Position numbers and translations under genes: made by a program
From: Megasphaera sp. UBA1696
GTDB taxonomy: Bacteria > Bacillota > Negativicutes > Veillonellales > Megasphaeraceae
Assembly: GCA_002319965.1 (NCBI GenBank)
Contig: DCJQ01000043.1
Location: forward strand, 1-46,214
DNA length: 46,214 bases
Reading direction: 5' to 3'
The notes under the pieces: generated by a model
The model's database searches: none
Told to the model about the DNA's origin: nothing
Seen by the model: only the letters and a program-made list of their open reading frames with translations
In this document: piece by piece, positions 32,973 through 40,474 of the stretch
Numbering within the stretch: the first letter of the stretch is position 1
Layout of the letters: each line of letters opens with the position of its first letter

Positions 32973-33260
32973 ATGGCAATTTTTAAAGTCGTCGCCCATA
33001 CCGGTGACAATAACAACGGGTATATCGAGTATAATACGGAAACGAAGGAACTGGGCGTTCATCTGAATGATGAAGCTGTCAATGAACGGGCCCGGGAGTA
33101 TTTGACGACCGAGCGGGTTCTGCACCAGTATACGGACCTTTCGCAGTATAAAACTATCAGTGCCGTTCCGACGTCGAGCTTGGAAACGTTGAAATTGGCC
33201 ATGTGTTATATGTGGCGGGCGACAGGTGTCCACATCGATTGGAGTCGTCCCGTCGAATAA
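32973..33260 (+). CDS. conserved small protein of unknown function after dinB
   Basis: The 95-residue product is acidic, has no signal peptide or membrane segment, and contains no motif that I recognise. AAAGGAG stands just before its ATG, and only 15 bases separate it from dinB, so it is probably co-transcribed. Codon use and periodicity look like a real gene. The DnaA-box-rich spacer begins right after its stop. A role with DNA polymerase IV or replication is suggested only by position. Confidence 0.7.
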   Translation: MAIFKVVAHTGDNNNGYIEYNTETKELGVHLNDEAVNERAREYLTTERVLHQYTDLSQYKTISAVPTSSLETLKLAMCYMWRATGVHIDWSRPVE

Positions 33261-33284
33261 GACAGCTTTAAAAGCATTCACAAT

Positions 33285-33654
33285 GTATCCACATTTTCTG
33301 TGTACAACAGTGACAGAAATGTGGATATTTTTTTGAAATCCGCATAGTTGTGCTGATTTTTTCAGTGGATACTTACATCAAAAGATGTTAAAAAATGTGG
33401 ATAAGTCACGTGGATAAATATATATACCCAGAGGAAACACCAAATAAACCGCATGGTTGAGCGAATGTACATGGGAGAACAAATGAACAAAGGGATGTGT
33501 ATAATTCTTGTAGAAATGTGGATAAGTCGCCGAGGGGGTTTACGCACAATATGTGGATACATTGTGGAAAGATATCCACAGGAGGACAAAGCATAAAAAC
33601 GCCATTTCCGGACCTATTCACAAGTTATCCACTCTATATATCCACATTTCCACA
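33285..33654. promoter_or_regulatory. cluster of DnaA-box-like 9-mers
   Basis: At least fourteen words close to the DnaA box TTATNCACA lie in 370 bases. Perfect matches, read on the minus strand, are at 33396-33404, 33496-33504 and 33517-33525. One-mismatch copies are at 33285-33293, 33320-33328, 33409-33417, 33552-33560, 33572-33580, 33614-33622, 33625-33633 and 33638-33646. Two-mismatch copies are at 33364-33372, 33563-33571 and 33646-33654. Both orientations occur: mostly minus on the left, plus on the right. The flanking genes do not change strand here, and no dnaA, dnaN or gyrase gene is in the window. A DnaA-titrating (datA- or DBC-like) locus fits best; an origin is possible. Confidence 0.7.
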
Positions 33655-33670
33655 GCTTTTATGTTTGTGG

Positions 33671-33676
33671 TATACT
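33671..33676 (+). promoter_or_regulatory. -10 box of nagA
   Basis: TATACT lies about 35 bases before the nagA start codon. At a 17-base spacing the -35 would fall on TTCCAC (33648-33653), inside the last DnaA-box-like word. DnaA binding could therefore affect this promoter. Confidence 0.45.
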
Positions 33677-33711
33677 GGAAACAGTGAATACGATTTTAGG
33701 AGGAAGTTATT

Positions 33712-34869
33712 ATGAAAGCAATTTTCGACGGACTGATTGTCCTGCCGAATGAAATTATCAACGGACATGTTATTCTGTATGAAAAGGATATATGGCGCAT
33801 CGTTCCGCGTAAGCAGTTCAGAGCCGGCATGTGCTCGGAGTTTATCGATGCCAACGGCGGTTTTGTCGTCCCCGGCTTTATTAATGAACATATTCACGGC
33901 TGTGCCGGTGCCGATGTCATGGATGACGACGATCAGGCTTTGCCGACTATGCAGCGGGCCCTGCCGGCGACAGGGGTTACGTCCTTTGTGGCAACGACGA
34001 TGACCATGGAACAAGGTGTCATTGAAACTGCTTTGAAACGGATTAAAGCTGCAAAAGAAAATTATGCCGGCGGGGCTCACGTCCTCGGGGCACACCTGGA
34101 AGGGCCTTTCATCAGTCCTCTTTATAAGGGGTCGCAGTCCGAAGACTGCATACAGGATCCGGATTTCTCTTGGCTGGAACCCTATGGCGACATCATTAAA
34201 ATCATTACCCTGGCTCCGGAACAGTTAAAGAATAAGCAGTTCTTGAAGGCCTGTAAGGATAAGGGTATCGTCGTATCTCTCGGTCATTCGGGCGCTTCCT
34301 TTGAACAAGCCACGGACTGTATGGAAACCGTCGGCAACTGCCATGTCACCCATCTGTATAATGCCATGACACCCTTCCGCCATCGGGAACCGGGCCTTGT
34401 CGGAGCGGCTCTTCTCGATAAAAACGCCTGCTGCGAACTGATTTGTGATGATCTCCATGTTCACCCGGCTGCACAGAAGCTGGCCTATCAGATGAAAGGC
34501 CGCGACGGAATCATCTTGGTTACCGATTCGATGCGGGCCTGTCTCCAAGGCGACGGTGAATCAAGTCTTGGCGGTCAGAAAGTCTTTGTAAAGAATGGTG
34601 AAGCCCGATTGGCTGACGGGACTTTGGCCGCCAGTGTGGCGCCCATGAATGAGGTTGTCCTCCATTTCCTTATCAATTCGGGAGCCTCCCTTCCCGACGT
34701 CGTAGCTATGGCTACTGTCAACCCGGCTAAATCCCTTGGGGTATACGATCGTATCGGCTCTCTGGAAGAAGGCAAACAGGCCGATATCGTCGTCTTGGAC
34801 AGCAACGACTTCCATGTAAAATCGACGGTCGTCGCCGGCGAACTGGTGTACAACGAACCGATACAATAA
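33712..34869 (+). CDS. nagA: N-acetylglucosamine-6-phosphate deacetylase
   Basis: Removes the acetyl group from N-acetylglucosamine 6-phosphate in the cytoplasm, feeding amino-sugar catabolism and wall recycling. The 385-residue product shows the amidohydrolase motifs FINEHIHG (H60 and H62), GAHLEGPFI, SLGHSGA, THLYNAMTPF, LICDDLHVHP and the catalytic Asp in ILVTDSM. AGGAGG precedes the ATG. It is followed by a terminator and then by a convergent ROK kinase that may act on a related amino sugar. No nagB is next to it. Confidence 0.93.
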   Translation: MKAIFDGLIVLPNEIINGHVILYEKDIWRIVPRKQFRAGMCSEFIDANGGFVVPGFINEHIHGCAGADVMDDDDQALPTMQRALPATGVTSFVATTMTMEQGVIETALKRIKAAKENYAGGAHVLGAHLEGPFISPLYKGSQSEDCIQDPDFSWLEPYGDIIKIITLAPEQLKNKQFLKACKDKGIVVSLGHSGASFEQATDCMETVGNCHVTHLYNAMTPFRHREPGLVGAALLDKNACCELICDDLHVHPAAQKLAYQMKGRDGIILVTDSMRACLQGDGESSLGGQKVFVKNGEARLADGTLAASVAPMNEVVLHFLINSGASLPDVVAMATVNPAKSLGVYDRIGSLEEGKQADIVVLDSNDFHVKSTVVAGELVYNEPIQ

Positions 34870-34890
34870 AATCTATTATATGTAATGAAA

Positions 34891-34930
34891 AGAAGGCCAA
34901 GGTGCTTTGTTCCCTTGACCTTCTTTTTTA
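34891..34930. terminator. bidirectional terminator between nagA and the ROK kinase
   Basis: AGAAGGCCAAGG (34891-34902) pairs with CCTTGACCTTCT (34913-34924) with one G-T pair, followed by TTTTTT on the plus strand and preceded by AAAA, which serves the minus strand. Confidence 0.8.
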
Positions 34931-34941
34931 TCGGAAAGAGT

Positions 34942-35820
34942 CTATACGAGCGTCGATTCTTTGTTTTTTAGTACATATAAGGCGCCTAAGAGACCGGCAT
35001 CGTTTCGGAGCTTGGCAAAGGCCAGGCCTTTCGGTGGGAGCATCCGCTCCGGGAGTCTTTCCGATAAAGCCTGTTCAAGGGGCTGGCGGATGATGGATTC
35101 TCTGCTCATGATGCCGCCGCCGAGGACGATTCGTTCGGGATTGAAGAGGCTGATGATATTGGTGAGGCCGTCGGCCAGATTCTGACAGAAGATATGAAAA
35201 CAGCGAAGGGCCTGCGCATCGTCGTTTTCAATCAGTTGGAAGGCCCGGTAGCCGTCCATGTCTTTGGGAGAAATGCCTTTTTGGTTGGCGATTTCACGGC
35301 AGAGAAAGGCCGCTGAGGCGACGTCGTGGAATTGGCCGGCCGGGAGGCGCATATAGGCAATTTCTCCGGCAGCATGCGTGGCGCCGTGGAGTACCCGACC
35401 TTCTTCGATGATGGATCCGCCGATGCTGGTGCCGACGGTTACGGCAAAGAAAGACGAGACGTCCTTTCCGGCTCCGAGCCAATATTCGCCGAGGGCGGCA
35501 CAATTAGTATCGTTTTCGACGCTGACCGGGAGTTTGAATTCTTCCTCTAACATCGTTTTCCAAGGCGTTCCCTTATAGCCTGGGATGGAGAGGGCGTATT
35601 CTACCGTGCCGGATTCCGCGTTTACAATGCCTGCCGTCGACAGGGCGATGCCGGCAAGCGATACTTCTTTCTGCTGCTGTCGGACAAGGTTTCGGACGGC
35701 AGCGACGATGGAAGGACCGTCCCCGGAGGGGATGAGACCTCTTTTGTGGAAGCGGCCCTCTTCATCGATGAGACCGAATTTGATCGCCGTTCCGCCGACA
35801 TCAAAGCAACTGTACATCAT
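34942..35820 (-). CDS. ROK-family sugar kinase
   Basis: The 292-residue product has the ATP-binding DVGGTAIKFGLID near the N-terminus, SVENDTNCAALGEYW with the catalytic Asp, VTVGTSIGGSII and LNPERIVLGGG-like LFNPERIVLGGGI near the end. The zinc motif CxCGxxGCxE that most ROK kinases carry after the HAAGE region is missing, as in some N-acetylmannosamine and beta-glucoside kinases. It should phosphorylate a hexose or amino sugar in the cytoplasm. Its convergent position with nagA suggests an amino sugar, but this is weak evidence. Start 35820 or 35817 (two ATGs in tandem). Confidence 0.87.
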   Translation of the reverse strand: MMYSCFDVGGTAIKFGLIDEEGRFHKRGLIPSGDGPSIVAAVRNLVRQQQKEVSLAGIALSTAGIVNAESGTVEYALSIPGYKGTPWKTMLEEEFKLPVSVENDTNCAALGEYWLGAGKDVSSFFAVTVGTSIGGSIIEEGRVLHGATHAAGEIAYMRLPAGQFHDVASAAFLCREIANQKGISPKDMDGYRAFQLIENDDAQALRCFHIFCQNLADGLTNIISLFNPERIVLGGGIMSRESIIRQPLEQALSERLPERMLPPKGLAFAKLRNDAGLLGALYVLKNKESTLV

Positions 35821-35855
35821 TATAGTTCACATCCTTTTTACGAGAGAAAGTTAAC

Positions 35856-35910
35856 TTATACAAATATTATACATGAATTTGACAATTTCTATGTAAAAGG
35901 CCCCTATACT
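35856..35910 (+). promoter_or_regulatory. Pho-box-like array and -10 of the alkaline phosphatase gene
   Basis: Three seven-base words, TTATACA (35856-35862), TTATACA (35867-35873) and TTTGACA (35878-35884), repeat at exactly 11 bases. A weaker fourth, CTATGTA (35889-35895), keeps the period. The -10 TATACT (35905-35910) lies nine bases after the fourth word. This is the architecture of PhoB/PhoP-bound promoters, in which the box replaces the -35. Confidence 0.65.
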
Positions 35911-35945
35911 GTTCTTATCAATGTAGTCTTTTAGGAGGTCATGAT

Positions 35946-37790
35946 ATGAAACGACAATGGTTAAAAAGAGCAATTCTTTCTATGGTAGCTTGTGGTTCCC
36001 TGTTGGGCGTCGTCCCGGGCGTACAGGCAGCCGATGTCCGGATTTTACCGGTAGATACGGCTAAATTCTTGGCAGGTGCTAAATTTGACTTTGATGTTGA
36101 AGTTTCTAATGCTAAAGATTTGAAGAACGTCGATATTACGATTAATGGTCAGAATGCGAATCAATTCTTCGGACAGAAACTGGAAGGGAAAGATTTGGGC
36201 AACGGCGTCGTTTCTTATCGTGTCAACCAAGTAAATTTCCCGAAGACCGGTAAATATACGGTCCGCGTTTCGGCTACCGATGCAGACGGCACGAATTCTG
36301 CCGATGCACGCTACACGGTTGTTCAGGAAAAAGCTCAGAAACAGGCTAAAAACGTTATCCTCTTCGTCGGTGACGGCATGTCCCTGCAGGCCAGAGAAAT
36401 GGCCCGCATCATTTCCAAAGGCCTTACCAACGGGAAATACAACGATCTCTTAGCGATGGAAAAAATGCCCCATAACGCGCTGATTACGACGAGCGGCTAT
36501 GATGCTCTGACGACAGACAGTGCCAACTCGGCTTCGGCTTATGCTACGGGTCATAAATCGGTCGTCAACGCTCTCGGCGTTTACGAAGATTCCACCAAAG
36601 ACCCCATGGACGATCCCCGCGTTGAAAACGTTGCCGAAATCCTGAAACGTACTCGCGGCATGTCCATCGGCATCATCACCCAGGCTGAATCGACGGATGC
36701 TACGCCGGCTGCTATGGTTGGTCATACGCGCCGCCGTGCTAACCAGGACCTGTTAGCTTCGGAATACCTCGAAGATTACCATCGTCCGGACGTCATCATG
36801 GGCGGCGGTTCCAGCCGGTACATTCCTCAGTCGGAAAAAGGCTCCAAACGCCATGACAATGAAAACGTCATCCAGGAATTTAAAAATAAAGGCTACACCT
36901 TCGTTACGAACTCGAAAGAAATGATGGCTGCCGACAGCAATAAACCGCTCTTGGGCCTCTTCCATCCGAGCACGATGAACGTTTATATCGATCGTGAAAT
37001 GCTCAAGAATCCTGAAGTATTAGGTAAATATACGGATCAGCCGAACCTCATCAATATGACGAAAAAATCCTTGGATATCCTCAGCAAGAATCCGAAGGGC
37101 TTCTTCGCTATGATCGAAGGCGCATCTATCGACAAACAGCTCCATGCCATGGATTGGCAGCGTGCTACGTACGATACGATCGAATTCGATAAGGCTATCG
37201 AATATGCTCAGAAATGGAATAAGGAACACGGCGACAACACCTTGATCATCGTCGTTGCTGACCATGCTCACGGTGCTTCCATTACCGGCACGTATCATGA
37301 ACACGACGGTAAGAAAGGCATTGAAGCTGTCCGCACCTATGCCGATTCCATCTTCCCGACCTTCAAGGATGCCGACCACGACGGCTTCCCCGATAATCCG
37401 GATCCCGATGTAACCCTGGCTGTTCAGTATGCTAACCATCCGGAATATTATGAAAACTACCACTTCCAGCAGAAACCGACCTATCCGACGATTTCTCAGA
37501 CGGTTACTAAACAGGAAGCTCAGGTTGCCGGCGATAAGACCGAATACCATCAGGTTTCGACCGTCGTTGCTAAAGGCAATCCGGCTCGTCACCACGCAGG
37601 CGATCCTATGGAACTCGTTCCGGCCAACATCCCCGCTACCATTGGTGATGAAACTCATGCAGCCGACGATGTACCGTTGAATGCAGAAGGCCCGGGTTCC
37701 GAATACTTCAAAGGCGTTATGGACAACACGGAAGTATTCTTCGGAATCATGCGTGCCCTCGGCGTCGATGCTACGAAAAACGCAAAATAA
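35946..37790 (+). CDS. secreted alkaline phosphatase
   Basis: The 614-residue product has a signal peptide (1 to about 28, ending GVQA), an N-terminal beta-rich Ig-like domain (about 30-127) and a PhoA-family catalytic domain (about 134-614). The latter shows VGDGMS (metal ligand D143), TDSANSASAYATG with nucleophile S192, and later DHAHG and HHAGD His motifs. It releases phosphate from esters outside the inner membrane. The N-terminal extension is not part of classic PhoA. AGGAGG precedes the ATG, and the Pho-box-like promoter predicts induction by phosphate starvation. Confidence 0.93.
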   Translation: MKRQWLKRAILSMVACGSLLGVVPGVQAADVRILPVDTAKFLAGAKFDFDVEVSNAKDLKNVDITINGQNANQFFGQKLEGKDLGNGVVSYRVNQVNFPKTGKYTVRVSATDADGTNSADARYTVVQEKAQKQAKNVILFVGDGMSLQAREMARIISKGLTNGKYNDLLAMEKMPHNALITTSGYDALTTDSANSASAYATGHKSVVNALGVYEDSTKDPMDDPRVENVAEILKRTRGMSIGIITQAESTDATPAAMVGHTRRRANQDLLASEYLEDYHRPDVIMGGGSSRYIPQSEKGSKRHDNENVIQEFKNKGYTFVTNSKEMMAADSNKPLLGLFHPSTMNVYIDREMLKNPEVLGKYTDQPNLINMTKKSLDILSKNPKGFFAMIEGASIDKQLHAMDWQRATYDTIEFDKAIEYAQKWNKEHGDNTLIIVVADHAHGASITGTYHEHDGKKGIEAVRTYADSIFPTFKDADHDGFPDNPDPDVTLAVQYANHPEYYENYHFQQKPTYPTISQTVTKQEAQVAGDKTEYHQVSTVVAKGNPARHHAGDPMELVPANIPATIGDETHAADDVPLNAEGPGSEYFKGVMDNTEVFFGIMRALGVDATKNAK

Positions 37791-37831
37791 ATACGGCTTT
37801 GCTCAAAAGCTCCGTTACACTGCCGTTTCAT

Positions 37832-37873
37832 AAAAAATGCTGCCGCAATTTCAGATTGCGGCAGCATTTTTTT
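37832..37873. terminator. bidirectional terminator between the phosphatase and mrp-like genes
   Basis: AAAAAATGCTGCCGCAAT and ATTGCGGCAGCATTTTTT are 18-base arms around a short loop. It has A and T runs on both sides and serves both convergent transcripts. Confidence 0.92.
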
Positions 37874-37877
37874 ATGC

Positions 37878-38714
37878 TTACTGACCGAGGACGCTGTCGA
37901 GATAGGCAGCTGTATCCGATAAGTAGCTTGCCGGATACCCTTCGATATCGCCCTTGTCGCAGTGGGCTGCGAATTCCGGATCGATAGGAAGTTTTGCCGT
38001 ATGGGGAATGGCATATTTTTGTGCCGATTCTTCGACGTGGCTGTGGCCGAAGATTTCGTGTTTTTCCTGGCAGCTCGGGCACTGGAAGTAGCTCATGTTT
38101 TCAACCAAGCCCAAGACGGGAACATGCATCATTTCCGACATGTTCAAGGCCTTTTCGACGATCATGGAGACGAGTTCCTGCGGTGACGTAATGACTAAGA
38201 TTCCGTCGATGGGCAGGGACTGGAAGACCGTCAGGGGAACGTCGCCCGTTCCCGGCGGCATGTCGACGAACATGTAGTCGATGTCGCCCCAGATGACGTC
38301 GGTCCAGAACTGTTTAACGGCGCCGGAAATAACCGGTCCGCGCCATACGACGGGAGCCGCGACATCTTCCAACAGCAGGTTCATGGACATGACCTTGATG
38401 CCGGTCTTGGTCGTAACGGGGTTGATGCCGTTGTCGTTGCCGGTGGCATGACCGGTCAGGCCGAAGACTTTCGGAATCGACGGGCCGGTGATATCGGCGT
38501 CGAGGATAGCGGTCTTAAAGCCGCGGCGCTGCATTTCTACAGCCATCAGGGACGTAACCAAGGATTTGCCTACGCCGCCCTTGCCGCTGACGACGGCAAT
38601 GACGTGCTTGATGTGGGAACCTTCGTGAGGCGCTGCCTGGAGGCTCTGAGGCTGGTTGCGCTGTGCGCAGGAGCTGCCGCAGCTGGAACAGTCGTGTGTA
38701 CAATTTTCACTCAT
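37878..38714 (-). CDS. Mrp/NBP35-family iron-sulfur carrier ATPase
   Basis: The 278-residue product has an N-terminal Cys cluster (CTHDCSSCGSSC), a deviant Walker A VVSGKGGVGKS (about 41-51), the DADITGPS switch region, the DMPPGTGD signature and a C-terminal CPSC motif that bridges an Fe-S cluster in a dimer. It loads Fe-S clusters onto apoproteins in the cytoplasm. The start at 38714 is chosen because AAGGAG (38725-38730) is ten bases upstream; a start at 38723 would be too close and 38828 would run through the DUF134 gene. The start overlaps the DUF134 stop by 8 bases, so the two are coupled. Confidence 0.9.
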   Translation of the reverse strand: MSENCTHDCSSCGSSCAQRNQPQSLQAAPHEGSHIKHVIAVVSGKGGVGKSLVTSLMAVEMQRRGFKTAILDADITGPSIPKVFGLTGHATGNDNGINPVTTKTGIKVMSMNLLLEDVAAPVVWRGPVISGAVKQFWTDVIWGDIDYMFVDMPPGTGDVPLTVFQSLPIDGILVITSPQELVSMIVEKALNMSEMMHVPVLGLVENMSYFQCPSCQEKHEIFGHSHVEESAQKYAIPHTAKLPIDPEFAAHCDKGDIEGYPASYLSDTAAYLDSVLGQ

Positions 38715-39072
38715 TGGGATCATTCTCCTTTGAACTTTTCTTTCCGGCACGGCAGCAGTCGTGACGGCACGAGCCGGAACGTTCACAAACTTGGATATGG
38801 CCGCCTTCGATGACGAGGTCTTTGCCATGAATGAGGGCGTCGGCCAGCTTGCGGCGGGCCGAATTATAAATACCGGTCACCGTCGTGCGAGCTACATTGA
38901 TCTGAGCGGCACACTCTTCCTGCGTCAGTCCGACCCAGTCGATCAGGCGGATGACTTCATATTCATCGATTCCCATGGCAACCGTATCGTCCGATTGACG
39001 TCGGTCGACCGGTCCGAAGGCTGATGAAACAGGCAGTGAACAAACACGTCGGCACCGCGGTGGTCTCGGCAT
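38707..39072 (-). CDS. DUF134 (UPF0251) helix-turn-helix protein
   Basis: The 121-residue product opens MPRPPRCRRVC, the DUF134 signature, and has a sigma-70 region 4-like helix-turn-helix (YEVIRLIDWVGLTQEECAAQINVARTTVTGIYNSARRKLADAL) and a Cys-rich tail (CERSGSCRHDCC). DUF134 genes are often next to Mrp or NifX/NifB-type genes and probably regulate Fe-S metabolism. GGAGGG (rc of 39078-39086) precedes the start. A perfect palindrome overlapping its promoter may be an autoregulatory site. The Cys-rich tail could sense iron-sulfur status (inference). Confidence 0.88.
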   Translation of the reverse strand: MPRPPRCRRVCSLPVSSAFGPVDRRQSDDTVAMGIDEYEVIRLIDWVGLTQEECAAQINVARTTVTGIYNSARRKLADALIHGKDLVIEGGHIQVCERSGSCRHDCCRAGKKSSKENDPNE

Positions 39073-39095
39073 AAAATCCCTCCTTTACGCTATTT

Positions 39096-39124
39096 ATTAT
39101 AGTTAGATAGCTGACATATGTCAA
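39096..39124 (-). promoter_or_regulatory. promoter of the DUF134-mrp operon with palindromic operator
   Basis: Read on the minus strand, TTGACA (39124-39119) and TATAAT (39101-39096) have a 17-base spacer. The 12-base palindrome TGACATATGTCA (39112-39123) covers the -35, an ideal place for a repressor. Confidence 0.7.
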
Positions 39125-39146
39125 ATTTGATAAGCCTTGCCAACAT

Positions 39147-39410
39147 ATTCTTTATTTTCCGGATGACCTTGCCATCGTTGAAGAAAGTGGTGCAGTTTTT
39201 CTGAAAGTAGTAGAGAAAACCGACTTATTCTGTGATGGGAAAACGCTTTTGCTGTCTTTTCGATATAGATGAAATGCCGCTTATCAATAAAATCGATCAA
39301 TAGGAGGTCGTTAAAGTTCCCGGATTTTTTCGGAGAAGTGAAGTTATTGGAGACATGGTTGGCCGTTATCCGGATTTAAAAACGGATTTTATAATAAATG
39401 ACAGACATTA
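39147..39410 (+). pseudogene. possible decayed coding remnant
   Basis: Two protein-like frames appear in different phases. Frame A from 39147 (ILYFPDDLAIVEESG onward) runs to a stop near 39267. Frame B from 39235 (MGKRFCCLFDIDEMP) hits a TAG at 39301-39303 and continues EVVKVPGFF and VIGDMVGRYPDL to a stop at about 39409. The second part faintly resembles small DUF1858-like sequences, but I would not name it. The gap 39073-39466 otherwise holds only the promoter and terminator listed. This could be chance; frameshifts and stops make a functional gene unlikely. Confidence 0.25.
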
Positions 39411-39458
39411 AAAGCCAAGATTTTCTCTAGCTGTTTTACTAGGAAAGACTTGGCTTTT
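39410..39458. terminator. terminator after the GntR-type gene
   Basis: AAAAGCCAAG (39410-39419) and CTTGGCTTTT (39449-39458) are perfect 10-base arms, with a T-run on the plus strand and a shorter one on the minus strand. It lies directly after the minus-strand regulator stop. Confidence 0.65.
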
Positions 39459-39466
39459 TTATGATA

Positions 39467-40162
39467 TCATTGGTGATTTTTTATTTTACTTACAATGAAT
39501 TCTCGCAGTGCTCCGACGTGGCATATCATTGAATTTTCAGCACTGATAGGATCGTGTCGGGCAATTGCTTCTACTGTTTTTCGGTGATAGATATACGTGT
39601 TGCTGTCTTTTAGGGAATCAGAAGTGGCGACAATCGTTTTCCTAACAGAGGAGGTTAAAATATAGGATAAATTGATGAGAATACGGTTACCGCTGGCTTC
39701 GCAGATCATCGTATGCAGCTTGACATCTTCTTTTTCGTAGTCTGCATTTGACTGTATTAACTTTTCTACGAGTGTACATTGATCCCTTAATTTACGACAC
39801 TGCTCTTCTGTAGCGTTCATTGCCGCCAGCATAGCGGCTTTAGGTTCAATCATGACTCGGACATCTAATAAGTCGATAGCGAGTTGATCGGCGTCATAAA
39901 TAAAGGTGAGTCCTAAGGGATCGTCAGGGACGCCCCGGCGCGGAGAGATATAGGCCCCGGATCCTTGGCGGATTTCTAAAATATTGCGGGCACTGAGGAT
40001 CCGTATGGCTTCGCGGATCGTTGATCGGCTGACGCCCATTTTTTCGATTAATTCCGCTTCCGTAGGCATTCGATCGCCTGGAAGCATCTGGTTCGTGGTT
40101 ATATATTCAATCAATAAATCTGCTGTTTGGGCTGCCATAGACTGCGCTTTATTTTTTACCAT
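39467..40162 (-). CDS. GntR-family (FadR/FCD) transcriptional regulator
   Basis: The 231-residue product has a winged helix-turn-helix (MPTEAELIEKMGVSRSTIREAIRILSARNILEIRQGSGAYIS) and an FCD effector domain with likely metal ligands in DVRVMIEP, KLHTMICEASGN and YHRKTVEAI. FCD regulators commonly respond to hexuronates or related acids (UxuR/ExuR/KdgR-like). It is divergent from the hexuronate operon that starts at 40475. Inverted repeats in the shared 312-base gap are its likely sites. GGAAGGTG precedes its ATG. Confidence 0.9.
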   Translation of the reverse strand: MVKNKAQSMAAQTADLLIEYITTNQMLPGDRMPTEAELIEKMGVSRSTIREAIRILSARNILEIRQGSGAYISPRRGVPDDPLGLTFIYDADQLAIDLLDVRVMIEPKAAMLAAMNATEEQCRKLRDQCTLVEKLIQSNADYEKEDVKLHTMICEASGNRILINLSYILTSSVRKTIVATSDSLKDSNTYIYHRKTVEAIARHDPISAENSMICHVGALREFIVSKIKNHQ

Positions 40163-40205
40163 AAAAGCACCTTCCTTATCAAATGTTATCTCTTATTTAT
40201 ACAAT

Positions 40206-40421
40206 ATTATACCATCTTATTCGTCATACGAATATATAAACTAATTAAAAATATGGTGAATTTATGTTATATAAAAGTCATGAGCGTATGATGAATTATA
40301 TTAAATCATCATACATAAATAAGATATATTGCTAATTATATTCGAAAATGCTATTATAATCACAAGAAACATCTGATGAATTTGCGTATATACATATGAT
40401 GACTTTTTTGATTTATCATAT
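40206..40421. promoter_or_regulatory. divergent control region with inverted-repeat operators
   Basis: GTATGATGA (40286-40294) and TCATCATAC (40306-40314) are perfect arms with an 11-base spacer. A second pair, ATATGATGA (40394-40402) and TTATCATAT (40413-40421), has a 10-base spacer and one arm mismatch. A single arm TCGTCATAC (40221-40229) overlaps the probable -35 of the minus-strand regulator, whose -10 is TATAAT (rc of 40206-40211). A TATAAT at 40355-40360 serves the plus operon. The layout fits repression of both directions. Confidence 0.6.
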
Positions 40422-40474
40422 AAAAGAACGCAATGCGTGAATGAGATCCATTCTGGAAAGCCGGGTGACAATTT

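Noticed and set aside
33285..33654. Calling the DnaA-box region oriC outright
   Set aside because: No dnaA, dnaN or other origin gene is nearby, the genes do not change strand here, and only a weak AT-rich element is seen. A titration locus is the more cautious call.
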